Of a DNA stretch of 64,000 nucleotides, positions 44,301-52,301 are shown piece after piece. The stretch comes from Verrucomicrobiota bacterium. Its GTDB lineage: Bacteria > Verrucomicrobiota > Verrucomicrobiia > Limisphaerales > PALSA-1396. The position numbers were made by a program, and so were the translations under genes. Numbering within the stretch: position 1 is the first letter of the stretch; every line of letters begins with the position of its first letter. The DNA is taken from positions 1 through 64,000 of the forward strand of contig JACQFP010000069.1 of assembly GCA_016200005.1 (NCBI GenBank), given 5' to 3'. A model generated the notes under the pieces. That model searched no databases. It saw only the letters and a program-made list of their open reading frames with translations, and was not told the origin of the DNA.

Positions 44301-44386
44301 TGGATCAGGTCGATGGCATTGACGTTGCCGATGAAGGCCATCCCCCCAGCGAGGATGGAAGCGCCCATTCGGAATTTTGTTTTCAT
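41318..44386 (-). CDS. Large secreted LamG/Ig-like domain protein
   Basis: 1022 residues from the ATG at 44384-44386, which gives MKTKFRMGASILAGGMAFIG and cleavage near VNAID. N-terminal part: a DUF642-like/jelly-roll domain starting DLIQNGSFDTLIGG. Middle: a choice-of-anchor-type domain (YLENFDALAEETLPAGW). Then an Ig-like repeat (NQTVAIGNAAEVLTVSA, YQWRHDGTNLPGAI) and a concanavalin-like domain (TGQWDFNGNLAASCG). The last 50 residues (PLQSADNIGGPWSDLVG ... FYRP) match a C-terminal module I associate with many verrucomicrobial secreted proteins. No catalytic motif was found. Carbohydrate binding or a surface role is inferred. It is convergent with the GH16 gene. Confidence 0.87.
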   Translation of the reverse strand: MKTKFRMGASILAGGMAFIGNVNAIDLIQNGSFDTLIGGASAYGGRRDGMEAGWDGIVSSISHSWSVAYYDGVTIPAAENPGSHYAWRHQSAVDAYALFVTPTNLTDHLQYNLKYALKQTVNLTNALSGTDIDANRGQYTFSAWLASYGKPHSNPEQPFLNLRFFDATGTNQIGTNVIFDRTDGTHAVIFADGTSNFPGNLAGNHEWIKYSTRAPVPTGARKATVYITRSPNAGVSGSPDTYVDLVKLDVINTNETTLLETASPTDNQPGVSPAVLINVGLRDVAKTVNTNSLQFSFDGSPVTPTIQKSADLTTIQYDPPGLLTALSTHTYRIVWSDNGLPVTTKTNQFQFTVGSYVNLNLGPPIYLENFDALAEETLPAGWSVANSTDLDVIPGNDLNDFRSDSFTNWVVISRSTLSNLTTVPNDLGRDYLSAFSVAPNQFINGAPVTNLIDTNFIFAVSAHRSAGNQIQYLFTRDYNLTGHSNVHLSFHNIYKQNQDSLGSVEYSINGGATWLPALYLLDGPDIAFNNAHSVDASNTFAVAHGDVPPPGNYGAFIGVGQSQWSTLGPYLSARLNDDDAESKRVEVIRLTAADNQPAVRFRFAQVASDSWYFGVDDFGLYSLSPSAFSPPLIAAGPAPVNQTVAIGNAAEVLTVSAVGYGLQYQWRHDGTNLPGAILSVFNIQNAQVSDAGSYDVIVSNAGGSVTSSVPALVTVINPGAVVTGQWDFNGNLAASCGQDLQYFDASVQATTTFNTTANFAIASINGQPATVMKFTPASGSNVSPGENPSTDAWGGYKMFHGALPNGGGANVNQYTIIYDILYPSSSDLAWRALLQASTTATNGGDDSEFYIDDFANGIGINGIYHGNITPDVWHRIALAVDMSGPGIHPVVAKFVDGVKVGEQTEGLDVVDGRFSLQTSFALLFAENNGYNNDAYVSSVQFSSGRRSDASIASLGGPSAGKIPGCITVRLEGSDIVIRWTGGVPLQSADNIGGPWSDLVGATSPYTVPAPLEVKKFYRPKTP

Positions 44387-44526
44387 GGTTTTCGCTTTTG
44401 TTCGTGGATGTTTACGGTTGACTGAAATGATTCGCCAAATCGGTGTGGACCTGGCTTTGTTCTTATGGCTGTGCTCACAATACGCTGATTGTAGTTTTTT
44501 CCACCGTCGGGTTACCTCAAGTTGTC

Positions 44527-44928
44527 TCAATTCTTCATCGCGCCCCACGTTTTCAGATCTTTCTCGCGCGGCAACCGCATCGCGCTTAGGGCCGCCCGGC
44601 ACTTTTCGCAAGTCGGTCCGCCGCGGTCATTATTTCTGCGCATCAACGTCAGGTGGTTGTCCTTGTCGCAATAATATCCCACGACTTCCACGAGTCCGTC
44701 GTCCTTGCATTTTGGGCAAGTGACCCCGAGAAACTGAGAGCGACTCGTGTAAAACTTGCCGCCGCATTTGGTGCACATATAACCGTTCGCGTCGGAATCG
44801 CTGGCCTCTTCGGCGATGTTTTTCCGGCAACCGCTCCCGATCAGCAGTGCTGCAGCCATGCCAAAGACCAGTGAAACCCGAAAGTGCAGGTGCCAGGCTC
44901 CGACGCAATTTGTTTTTCGTAGCGGCAT
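44527..44928 (-). CDS. Small Cys-rich lipoprotein with zinc-ribbon-like knuckles
   Basis: 133 residues. A signal peptide ends in a lipobox (ALLIGSGC, Cys at about 34). The mature part has CTKCGG, CPKC, a lone YYCDKD and CEKC, giving up to two four-Cys metal or redox sites. It starts 8 bp after the pseudopilin stop, so the two are one operon. An outer-membrane or periplasmic zinc-ribbon protein is unusual because such sites are mostly cytoplasmic. No function is known to me; it may take part in pseudopilus assembly or metal binding. Confidence 0.8.
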   Translation of the reverse strand: MPLRKTNCVGAWHLHFRVSLVFGMAAALLIGSGCRKNIAEEASDSDANGYMCTKCGGKFYTSRSQFLGVTCPKCKDDGLVEVVGYYCDKDNHLTLMRRNNDRGGPTCEKCRAALSAMRLPREKDLKTWGAMKN

Positions 44929-44936
44929 GGTTCAGG

Positions 44937-45713
44937 TCAAGGATCAGAATCGCAACCGAGGTACAAACTCAAAATGTATCTCTTTTCTGGACGATCTGAG
45001 ACAAATTCAACGTGGCCGTCACAAAAGGAAATATTCCCGCCATCGGCGCCGTGATTATCGATCGGGTCGGGAATGTTGTTGCGCGTGCCTTGATAGCCAC
45101 CGTCGCCATCCAAAAACAGCCAGGCCTGCGAAGGGCTGGCCTTCGTGCCCTTGAAGGAAAATCCGTACGAAGACGAAAAATGATAGATCCAGTTTTGGAC
45201 GTTGGACGAAGTTTTTCGGGCATTCAGGCCGTAGGCACCTGAACTGTAGCCCCACCAGCCGAAAAGTTCATAACTGGAACCCGGATGCTTCTTGCTAAGG
45301 GCAAATTGTGTCAGGTCCAGGAGAACCAGGTCTGTCGCTGAAGTTGAACGTCGGATGTAATTGGTGCTGCGAATGAAGTTTTGAGTCGCCGGACAAACAA
45401 AAACCTTCAGGTTGGAAATATAATTCGAATACAACCAACTCTGGTCATCATCCCCATCCCCAAGGACGTTGGAGAAGTTTCCTTTCGGATCATCTTCCGA
45501 ATACATCTGGCTGCCCAATTGCATCTGTTTCAAATTGTTCGCGCACGAGATCTGCAGTCCCTTCTTCTTGGCCTTGGCCAGGGCGGGCAACAGCAAACCG
45601 GCGAGAATCGCTATAATGGCGATGACAACCAACAACTCGATCAAAGTGAAACCAGACACTTCCTGTTTCAAAAAGCTTGTGTAGAACAGTCGTGGTTTGC
45701 GGCTGGGTTTCAT
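44937..45713 (-). CDS. Type II secretion-like pseudopilin
   Basis: 258 residues from the ATG at 45711-45713 ([10 protein letters not shown]); an upstream ATG at 45761 is possible. The prepilin cleavage site is [20 protein letters not shown] with the conserved Glu5, followed by [14 protein letters not shown] and [12 protein letters not shown]. The C terminus has [15 protein letters not shown], the H-x-G-type ending seen in planctomycete and verrucomicrobial pseudopilins. Such organisms encode dozens of these, and most have no demonstrated role. It lies in an operon with the Cys-rich lipoprotein. Confidence 0.92.
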   Translation of the reverse strand: MKPSRKPRLFYTSFLKQEVSGFTLIELLVVIAIIAILAGLLLPALAKAKKKGLQISCANNLKQMQLGSQMYSEDDPKGNFSNVLGDGDDDQSWLYSNYISNLKVFVCPATQNFIRSTNYIRRSTSATDLVLLDLTQFALSKKHPGSSYELFGWWGYSSGAYGLNARKTSSNVQNWIYHFSSSYGFSFKGTKASPSQAWLFLDGDGGYQGTRNNIPDPIDNHGADGGNISFCDGHVEFVSDRPEKRYILSLYLGCDSDP

Positions 45714-46152
45714 TTTGGCAGTCGTTGTGAGAAAGTCGCCAAACCTGTTAGGGAAAGGCACCGAAGGAATTGCTGTTTTGACGTCGTTGGCCGGTGGTTG
45801 ACGTTCTATGCTGCTGGCAGATGACGTTCGCGTCCTTCATGATTTGTGCTGGTGCAGACAATTTACAGTGAAATCTAAAGTGAACAATAGCCTGTTTTGG
45901 GGGCAAACGGTTGTCGGTTGGCTGAAAGCTCCGTGAACCCCGCTGCCCACAAAATCGGCCCGCAATTCGCCGTGTGCCTCGCTCGCAGAAGCAATCCTAT
46001 TAAAAAGCTGATCGGCTTGAATCGGTTCACCTGTTCGTGCTGCGTCTGGAGTCAGGCCATCCTTTGGATGAGTGAAAGCCGAATCGGTTTCTCGCGAGCG
46101 TCGTGGATGTTGACACCCTCGGTGAAACGGATTCTGTTGTTGGCAATACAGA
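45714..46152. other. 439-bp divergent intergenic region
   Basis: Between the pseudopilin (minus) and the atypical regulator (plus), so it should carry promoters for both. On the minus strand TTGTTC and TAAATT occur with 16 bp between them (within about 45850-45895), a possible sigma-70 promoter for the pseudopilin operon. The long minus-strand frame 45837-46271 overlaps the regulator start and has no family motif. Confidence 0.35.
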
Positions 46153-47487
46153 ATGGCCAAGCAACGTCCAAGCAAATCTCCTGGCCACGCTTCCCCGGCA
46201 TGGGCGGCCAATTGTGCTTCGCTTAAGCCCGCGAGTTTCTGGCGCAAACGGGTTTTCAAGAGCACGTTCACCCGCGGCGGTCAGAGCATTGTCGTCAAAG
46301 GATGGGCAATCCGAATCCAATACCAAGGAAAACGCCGAACCTTTTCCCTGGGCCCGAGCAACCGACTCGCAGCCGCGTTGAAGGCGGGGCAAATCTACCA
46401 AACCATTCTGAGAAAAGGCTGGGACATTGCCGCTCAACTCTACGCCAGAAAAAAGCTTGCCCGTGCACAGCCAGCGGTGGAAGTCAGGCCGCCGCAATCA
46501 CTGAAAACCAGTATTCGTTATTGGAAACTTCGTTTGCTTCGACGCCGGCACTCCCGTCTCTCCATGACTGGCCCGGGCGAGGAATTCGCCGTCAGAATCG
46601 AACATGGAGGAATCAGTCACTTTTTTCCGTTGGGCGCACTGGCCGAGGAAGCCGCGGCAACGAAAGCGTTGGAGATTTACCGGACGGTTGTGAGCAAAGG
46701 ATGGGACACGGCCAACCGCTGGTTTTCCCGCGAACTGACCTTGGGTTTCCACTGGGCCACCAACCCCGTGGCCTGGACTTACACAACGATTCACACACGG
46801 ATTCAAAAGCCCGAGACGCCACCGCAGGAGGCCAAGGACAAGTCGCCTTTGAGCATTGTCATTGTTGAAGGCGACGCCGGCGTTCAGAAAGCCATCGCCT
46901 GGCACCTCCGCCGCTTTCAGCCTGCCAGCAACGCTGTGGGCATCGCCCGCGGAACAGACGCACTGCGGGAAGTTCCCCGCCATTCGTACCAACTGATGCT
47001 CGCCAATCACAGTTTGCCCGACATGTCGGGCGACGGGCTTCTGCAAAGAATGAAGAGTGTCGCGCCGCAGTTGCCGGTTCTGATTTATTCCGTTTACGAA
47101 GATAGCGACGAGTTGTTCAAGGCCACGCCGGGCGGTGCGGCGGGCTATATGTTAAAGCGCACTCTGCCGGAACAGATGCTGGAGCCGATCGCCGGATTGC
47201 TGCCGCATGGACCGATTAAACCGCAATTGATGGTTCAGCAGGTCAGGCAATACTTTCAGAACGTCACCACGCTGCTCCAATCCGGCGGCGAATTCCATGA
47301 GATCGGCAGGCTCACACCGCGCGAAAAGGAAATCCTTGGCCATTTGAGCAAAGGCTATCTGGACAAGGAGATCGCACAGTCGCTCGGAATCAGCGTCTGG
47401 ACGGTGCACGGGCACTTGAAGAATATTTTTGAGAAACTCCAGGTCCACTCCCGCACCGAAGCCGTGGTGAAGTTCCTCCAAAAATGA
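46153..47487 (+). CDS. Atypical LuxR-type regulator: two integrase-Arm-like repeats + pseudo-receiver + HTH
   Basis: 444 residues. Two related N-terminal units: WAIRIQYQGKRRTFSLG (51-67) with AGQIYQTILRKGWDIA (78-93), and FAVRIEHGGISHFFPLG (145-161) with ALEIYRTVVSKGWDTA. These resemble the Arm/AP2-like DNA-binding segment at the start of tyrosine recombinases. A receiver domain follows (232-350): VIVEGDAG, YSVYED and MLKRT are kept, but the phospho-acceptor position reads LMLANHSLPD, with Asn285 for Asp. The C-terminal LuxR HTH is intact (LTPREKEILGHLSKGY, ISVWTVHGHLKNIFEKL). It probably works without phosphorylation. It is convergent with the sulfotransferase gene (12-bp gap). Confidence 0.85.
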   Translation: MAKQRPSKSPGHASPAWAANCASLKPASFWRKRVFKSTFTRGGQSIVVKGWAIRIQYQGKRRTFSLGPSNRLAAALKAGQIYQTILRKGWDIAAQLYARKKLARAQPAVEVRPPQSLKTSIRYWKLRLLRRRHSRLSMTGPGEEFAVRIEHGGISHFFPLGALAEEAAATKALEIYRTVVSKGWDTANRWFSRELTLGFHWATNPVAWTYTTIHTRIQKPETPPQEAKDKSPLSIVIVEGDAGVQKAIAWHLRRFQPASNAVGIARGTDALREVPRHSYQLMLANHSLPDMSGDGLLQRMKSVAPQLPVLIYSVYEDSDELFKATPGGAAGYMLKRTLPEQMLEPIAGLLPHGPIKPQLMVQQVRQYFQNVTTLLQSGGEFHEIGRLTPREKEILGHLSKGYLDKEIAQSLGISVWTVHGHLKNIFEKLQVHSRTEAVVKFLQK

Positions 47488-47499
47488 TACCAACGAGTG

Positions 47500-49080
47500 T
47501 CAATAACCGAAGGCCTCGATGGATGGTTGGAGAATTTCCAGGCACGGCTCCAATTGCCTCGCGTAATTGTTCCAACGGCCAATTGAACTGGTGTAAAGCG
47601 GCCGGCTGACGGCCTCGTAGGTGGGCGAGGCAACGGCCTTTTGCTTGAGCCGCTCGCGATAGTTCATCACGTGCGCTTCCCAGGGCAATTCCAGAAAATC
47701 CAGCGCCCGCCGCGACTCGCGTTCCAGATTGGCGACGCAATCTTCGTAACGGACTTCCAGCCACGGCGAACAGATTATTTCGCGCAACTTTCGCCAGATT
47801 CCCAGGTCATGCGCGTAGCGACGTGCCGTGCGCTCCAATGTCAGAAAGCAAACGCTGTTCGTATTGAGCGGCAGGTATTGCATGAAACAACTCAGCACCA
47901 CGTCGCGTGGATCGCGCAGCGAAATGAGCAGCTTCGTTTCCGGAAAGAGACGCAGCACCGCGGGCAGGACAAGTGTGAGCGAAGGATTCTTGTCGAGGTG
48001 GATGCGGTCACCGATGGGCTCGTTCAACGCGGCCGCCATGTAACTAAAATAACGCGCGCGCTGAGCGGCCAATCGCTCCAGGGGAATGGCGTCCAGCGCA
48101 GCCGCCGTTGGCAGCCGGGTCTTGTCGCTCAGCCACATGGCCGGAAAGATGTCGCGCGCGAAGGCCTCGCGTTCATCAGAACTCACCAGCCCGGAATGAC
48201 TGTCCAACACCTGCTCCAACAACGTCGTGCCAGAACGGGGAAAGCTGGTGAGCGCGGCCGTTTTTTGACGGGTGAACGCACGTCCCGCCTCCGCCCAATT
48301 CTGGAAATGTTTTGCCGTAAGTGAATTCGTCAGGTCGGACAAGTGTCGTTGCAGGTTCTCCGACTCGCGGTGAAGCGGCGCGGCCTCTCGAAGCAGAATC
48401 TCCTTGCAGCGCTGCATGGCCTGCATCGCCTCCTCGAATTCCGCGCGGCCGTCGAGCATCTGCGCAACCTCCGCCCAGGCCTGGGCGCGGACCTGTGGGT
48501 GGGCGTGATCGTTGCTGGCGAGTGCCCGAAAGAGAGACTCCGATGCAGTTTCCTCCTTCATCCGGCGAAGCAGGCGAGCCTTGAACAGTTTTGCCTCCAG
48601 ATAGTCCGGCTCAGCTTTGAGGCAATCTTCGATCAGCGCATAAGCCTCTTCCAGTCGGTGCCGACGCTCGTAGAGAATGGCCAGCTCCAATTGAGCGTCC
48701 GGAATTTGTTTTGTGAGTGCTAGGACGCGTCGAAAGCAGTCGATCGCCTTGTCCGGTCGAAAAAACATGCGGTAGCTTTGGCCAGCCAGGTGAAGAATAT
48801 CCGGGCGTTGCGCGCCCAGCTTCATCAGCCGGTCGAGCATCGCTTCGGCCCGCATGATTTCAAAGCGAGCGCCCAACGCCCGGCTGGCGTCAATCAGTGC
48901 CACAAGGTTTTGTGGATGCGTCCGGACGGCTTTTTCGAACAATTGCAGTGACTCATCAAAGCGGTTGAGTTGCCAAAGCGCCCGCGCCTGCTGCAATTCT
49001 GAAAGGTCAACTCCGAGCCCGGGAATGATCGTGGGCTGTTGCTGGGCGGGGCCATAATTTCTGTTGGTGCGCTTGGCCAT
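47500..49080 (-). CDS. TPR-sulfotransferase fusion protein
   Basis: 526 residues. Residues 25-240 are tetratricopeptide-like helices (WQLNRFDESLQLFEKAVRTH; PDAQLELAILYERRHRLEEA). Residues 270-520 are a sulfotransferase: TSFPRSGTTLLEQVLDSH is the PAPS 5'-phosphosulfate loop, LDKNPSLTLVLPAVLRLFP and LISLRDPRDVVLS the 3'-phosphate site. It transfers sulfate from PAPS to a hydroxyl or Tyr, or may act on a protein bound by the TPRs. There is no signal peptide. Substrate unknown; sulfation of exported polymer is possible. Confidence 0.9.
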   Translation of the reverse strand: MAKRTNRNYGPAQQQPTIIPGLGVDLSELQQARALWQLNRFDESLQLFEKAVRTHPQNLVALIDASRALGARFEIMRAEAMLDRLMKLGAQRPDILHLAGQSYRMFFRPDKAIDCFRRVLALTKQIPDAQLELAILYERRHRLEEAYALIEDCLKAEPDYLEAKLFKARLLRRMKEETASESLFRALASNDHAHPQVRAQAWAEVAQMLDGRAEFEEAMQAMQRCKEILLREAAPLHRESENLQRHLSDLTNSLTAKHFQNWAEAGRAFTRQKTAALTSFPRSGTTLLEQVLDSHSGLVSSDEREAFARDIFPAMWLSDKTRLPTAAALDAIPLERLAAQRARYFSYMAAALNEPIGDRIHLDKNPSLTLVLPAVLRLFPETKLLISLRDPRDVVLSCFMQYLPLNTNSVCFLTLERTARRYAHDLGIWRKLREIICSPWLEVRYEDCVANLERESRRALDFLELPWEAHVMNYRERLKQKAVASPTYEAVSRPLYTSSIGRWNNYARQLEPCLEILQPSIEAFGY

Positions 49081-49293
49081 GTTGTCGGCGGTGGGTGGAA
49101 GCGAATCACAAAGTGCCTGGTTGCCGAAAGCAAAAAAGCCACCTCAGAACGTGTTCAATTACAAAATCAACCCGGCGTGGCTGAATTCACCGGCCATCCC
49201 CCCAAAACTGGCCATTGTGAATCTCATCATTCAAAGTATGCTCGCACAAAACCCATGCGGTCCCGAACCTCAAAAATATCCAGGCGCGCAACA

Positions 49294-50577
49294 ATGTCGC
49301 ACCGCCTGACAATCCTAAGCCGCCACGATAATCGTTCCGACCGGGCGCAATTGATCGACACTCGGATCGCGCGCTGCCAGCCCGGCTGGTCCTTGCCGCG
49401 AGAGTTTTATTGCGACGAACCTGTTTACCGCGCTGACGTTGACCGCATCTGGCGGCGCGGCTGGCTTTTTGCGGGCCATTCCTGCGAGATTCCGAAATCG
49501 GGTGATTACTTCACGTTGGCGGTGGATACGGATTCGCTCGTCATCATTCGCGGCGACGACGGCCTCGTGCGCGGATTGCACAACGTCTGTCGCCATCGCG
49601 GCTCGCTGATTTGCACCGAGCCGACCGGTCATGCGGCCAGGCTGGTCTGTCCTTACCACCAATGGACGTACAGCCGCGATGGGCGATTGCTCGCGTGCCG
49701 TGGCATGCAGGAGGATTTGGACAAGTCACAGTTCGGCTTGCGTCCCGTCCACGCGCGCGAAGTTGAAGGATTGATCTACATCAGCCTTGCGGACGAACCG
49801 CCCAGCTTTGATCCCGCCGCGCAACGGCTCGCCTCGCTGGCGCGGCCTCAAGGCTTGCAAAAGGCGAAGGTCGCAAAGGCCGTTGATTACCTCGTGAAGG
49901 CAAACTGGAAACTCGTCTGGGAAAACAATCGCGAATGTTTCCATTGCAACTTCGGCCATCCGCAATACATCAAGGCCAACTTCGATCATTACAACGCGGA
50001 TGACACCACGCCCGGCCTCAGGAAGAAAATCGCCGCCGCGGTGGCGCACAGCGAACAGAAGTGGGCCGCTGCCGGTCTGGCCGCCACCCACAAGCAAACC
50101 GGGATGACGGTTTTTCCCGCCGCCGAAAACAACATCTGGTTTTCCGCCAACCGCACCGCATTGGTGGATGGCTACGTGAGCGAAACGATGGACGGCAAAC
50201 AAGTCGCCCCCCTCATGGGCGATTATCGCGAAGCCGATGTCGGCACGTTGCGGATGCGGTCTCTGCCGAACTTTTGGAACCATTCCAGTTGCGACCACGC
50301 CGTCAGCACGCGCTTGCTGCCCGCCGGACCCCAGCAAACCGCCGTCCGGGTTTACTGGCTTGTCAAGGCCGGGGCTGTGGAAGGCAGCGACTATCAACTG
50401 GAAAAGGTGATGTCCTTCTGGCAACTGACTTCCGAACAGGATTGGGAAATTTGCGATCGCCAGCAACGCGGGGTCAATTCCAGCGCTTACACTCCCGGCC
50501 CCTATTCCACCTACAAGGAATACAACGTGGACGGCTTTGTGCGGTGGTATTTGCAAACAATGAAACGTGAGGCGTGA
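49294..50577 (+). CDS. Rieske oxygenase, quaternary-ammonium type (GbcA/stachydrine demethylase/CntA-like)
   Basis: 427 residues from the ATG at 49294; the longer frame back to 49039 overlaps the divergent gene. Rieske cluster: Cys99-x-His101 (CRHRG) and Cys119-x2-His122 (CPYHQW). Mononuclear iron site: NNRECFHCNFGHP, with His217 and His222 as ligands. The bridging position before the first His is Glu214, as in carnitine and betaine oxygenases, where most Rieske enzymes have Asp. QDWEICDRQQRG supplies the third ligand region. It should demethylate a betaine-type substrate with O2 and electrons from a reductase that is not in the window. First gene of a six-gene operon. Confidence 0.92.
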   Translation: MSHRLTILSRHDNRSDRAQLIDTRIARCQPGWSLPREFYCDEPVYRADVDRIWRRGWLFAGHSCEIPKSGDYFTLAVDTDSLVIIRGDDGLVRGLHNVCRHRGSLICTEPTGHAARLVCPYHQWTYSRDGRLLACRGMQEDLDKSQFGLRPVHAREVEGLIYISLADEPPSFDPAAQRLASLARPQGLQKAKVAKAVDYLVKANWKLVWENNRECFHCNFGHPQYIKANFDHYNADDTTPGLRKKIAAAVAHSEQKWAAAGLAATHKQTGMTVFPAAENNIWFSANRTALVDGYVSETMDGKQVAPLMGDYREADVGTLRMRSLPNFWNHSSCDHAVSTRLLPAGPQQTAVRVYWLVKAGAVEGSDYQLEKVMSFWQLTSEQDWEICDRQQRGVNSSAYTPGPYSTYKEYNVDGFVRWYLQTMKREA

Positions 50578-50635
50578 AAGTGAAGTGAACCATGGCCCCA
50601 CGCTCACCCACCCATTCATGCATCACGCATCACGT
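50565..50635 (+). repeat. Imperfect hairpin with CATCACG 7-mers at the oxygenase/MttB junction
   Basis: Arms 50565-50577 and 50623-50635 pair over 12 of 13 bases and span the oxygenase stop codon. The right arm contains two exact CATCACG 7-mers (50621-50634), preceded by a degenerate one. Similar in kind to the 7-mer tracts at 30297 and 56745. Confidence 0.65.
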
Positions 50636-50704
50636 CTCAACCACTCCCCAGTCATTCGACTCGAAATTCGTCCCCATAAGCGAGAGCAACCTCAGCCGCA
50701 GCCC

Positions 50705-52234
50705 ATGAGCTTTCCTCAATTCGCCCAGTTGTTGACGGAAGCGCAAGTGCAGCGCACGCACGAGGCGTCGCTGGAAATTCTTCAACAGGTCGGCTTCGAG
50801 GTTCAAAACGGGAAGGCCCGCGAGATTTTCAAGCGGCACGGATGCGCAGTCGGCGAAAACTCCCGCGTGACGTTTCCGCCGCAGTTGGTCGAAGAATCGC
50901 TCAAGTCCATCCCGCCTCAGTTTACTTTCCGCGCGCACCAACCGGAGTTCGATCGAACCATTCCCGACGATGCCCCGCTGACGATGACGGCGAGTTCCGC
51001 GCCGAACCTCATTGATCCGGTGACACAGGGACATCGCCTTGCGACGAGCGAAGACCTCGCACGCATCGCGCACCTGATTGATCAGTTGCCCGGCATTGAT
51101 CTCTTGTCCGTGCCGACGCTCGCCGCCGACGCGCCCCCCGGCCAGGAGAGCCTCACGCGCTTCTACACCGCGCTCAGGTATTGCCGCAAACCGATCCGGG
51201 GCAGCGCGGCGCCCGGCGACGACGCGGCGGCCATCCTTCAACTCGCCTACGAAATTGCCGGCAGCGAGGCGGCCTACCGCGAGCGTCCGTTCATTACCCA
51301 TCACCATTGTCCGGTGATCGCCCCGTTGCGGATGGACGAACACTCCACGGGGTTGATGATCTTTTATACGGAGCAAGGATTGCCCAATCACCCGACCATC
51401 GTGCCCAACGCAGGCCTGACTTCACCGATGACGCTGGCCGGAACGCTGGCGCAGGGCAACGCCGAGTTTCTCGCCTGCGCCACGCTCACCCAATTGGTCC
51501 GCCCCGGCACGCCGATGATTTACAGCACGCTCTCCACGGTCGCCGACGTGCGGACAGGTGCCTACGCGCCCGGCGGCATCGAGTGCGGCATGTTGAACAT
51601 GGCTCATGCGCAAATGGCTCGGTTTTACCGCGTGCCTTGCGCCGGCTACATCGGGCTGACGAATTCCAAGCTTGTGGATGCGCAAGCCGGCTACGAGAAA
51701 GCGCTGTCTTGCATGGGCGGCCTGCTGGCGGGGATGCACGTCCTGCAATTTGCCGGCTTGCTCGAAGCGCTGCTGACGTTCGATTTCGGGATGGCCGTCG
51801 TGGACAACGAGATTTCCTTGATACTCAAGCGCGTTGCTCGCGGCATGGAGTGGAGCGAAGCCAGCCTGGCGCTCGATGAAATCAAAGCCGTCGGCCCGTC
51901 CGGCATGTTCGTTGACACTGAACTGACCCTCGAACGCATGAAGGCCACGGCGTTCCTCCCTGACGTTGCCGACCGTGAGAGTCGGGAGACCTGGTCAAAG
52001 AAAGGCGGTTTGGACACCGCGGACAAAGCGCTGCTGAAGGCCAGGAAAATTCTGGAGTCGGATTGTCCGTCGCTGTTCTCACCGGAAGTCGAGACCCGGA
52101 TTCGCCAGCGGTTCCAGGGCATGGTCGCCGGTGACTTTAAGGTGATTGAGGGCCGGATGCCGGCGAGCTGTGCGCCAACGGCAGCGGCGACAAGAGCCGC
52201 AATGGTGAAGAGAAACGAAGGAGTCGCCGCTTGA
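50705..52234 (+). CDS. MttB-family methyltransferase (non-pyrrolysine)
   Basis: 509 residues from the ATG at 50705; the frame is open from 50567, and starts at 50618 or 50705 are possible. RTHEASLEILQQVGFEV is the usual family N terminus, and FITHHHCPVIAPLRMDEHS, LAGTLAQGNAEFLACATL and GAYAPGGIECGMLNMAHAQM belong to the TIM-barrel core. There is no in-frame amber codon, so this is the pyrrolysine-free branch, which includes glycine-betaine, proline-betaine and carnitine methyltransferases. These pass a methyl group to a corrinoid protein; none is encoded in the window. It lies right after the Rieske oxygenase, suggesting a shared substrate. Confidence 0.88.
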   Translation: MSFPQFAQLLTEAQVQRTHEASLEILQQVGFEVQNGKAREIFKRHGCAVGENSRVTFPPQLVEESLKSIPPQFTFRAHQPEFDRTIPDDAPLTMTASSAPNLIDPVTQGHRLATSEDLARIAHLIDQLPGIDLLSVPTLAADAPPGQESLTRFYTALRYCRKPIRGSAAPGDDAAAILQLAYEIAGSEAAYRERPFITHHHCPVIAPLRMDEHSTGLMIFYTEQGLPNHPTIVPNAGLTSPMTLAGTLAQGNAEFLACATLTQLVRPGTPMIYSTLSTVADVRTGAYAPGGIECGMLNMAHAQMARFYRVPCAGYIGLTNSKLVDAQAGYEKALSCMGGLLAGMHVLQFAGLLEALLTFDFGMAVVDNEISLILKRVARGMEWSEASLALDEIKAVGPSGMFVDTELTLERMKATAFLPDVADRESRETWSKKGGLDTADKALLKARKILESDCPSLFSPEVETRIRQRFQGMVAGDFKVIEGRMPASCAPTAAATRAAMVKRNEGVAA

Positions 52235-52301
52235 TCACATAAAGAATCGCGAGGCCAGAACATTTGCATCGCATCACCGCTTTGGATACAAAAGGAAAAC
52301 T

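Noticed and set aside
45837-46271. Minus-strand 144-residue frame
   Set aside because: Covers the divergent promoter region and the start of the atypical regulator; no motif.
49726-50619. Minus-strand 297-residue frame
   Set aside because: Antisense to the Rieske oxygenase, which has all cluster and iron ligands.
50567-52234. Pyrrolysine-containing MttB
   Set aside because: The reading frame has no in-frame amber codon, so it belongs to the pyrrolysine-free branch.
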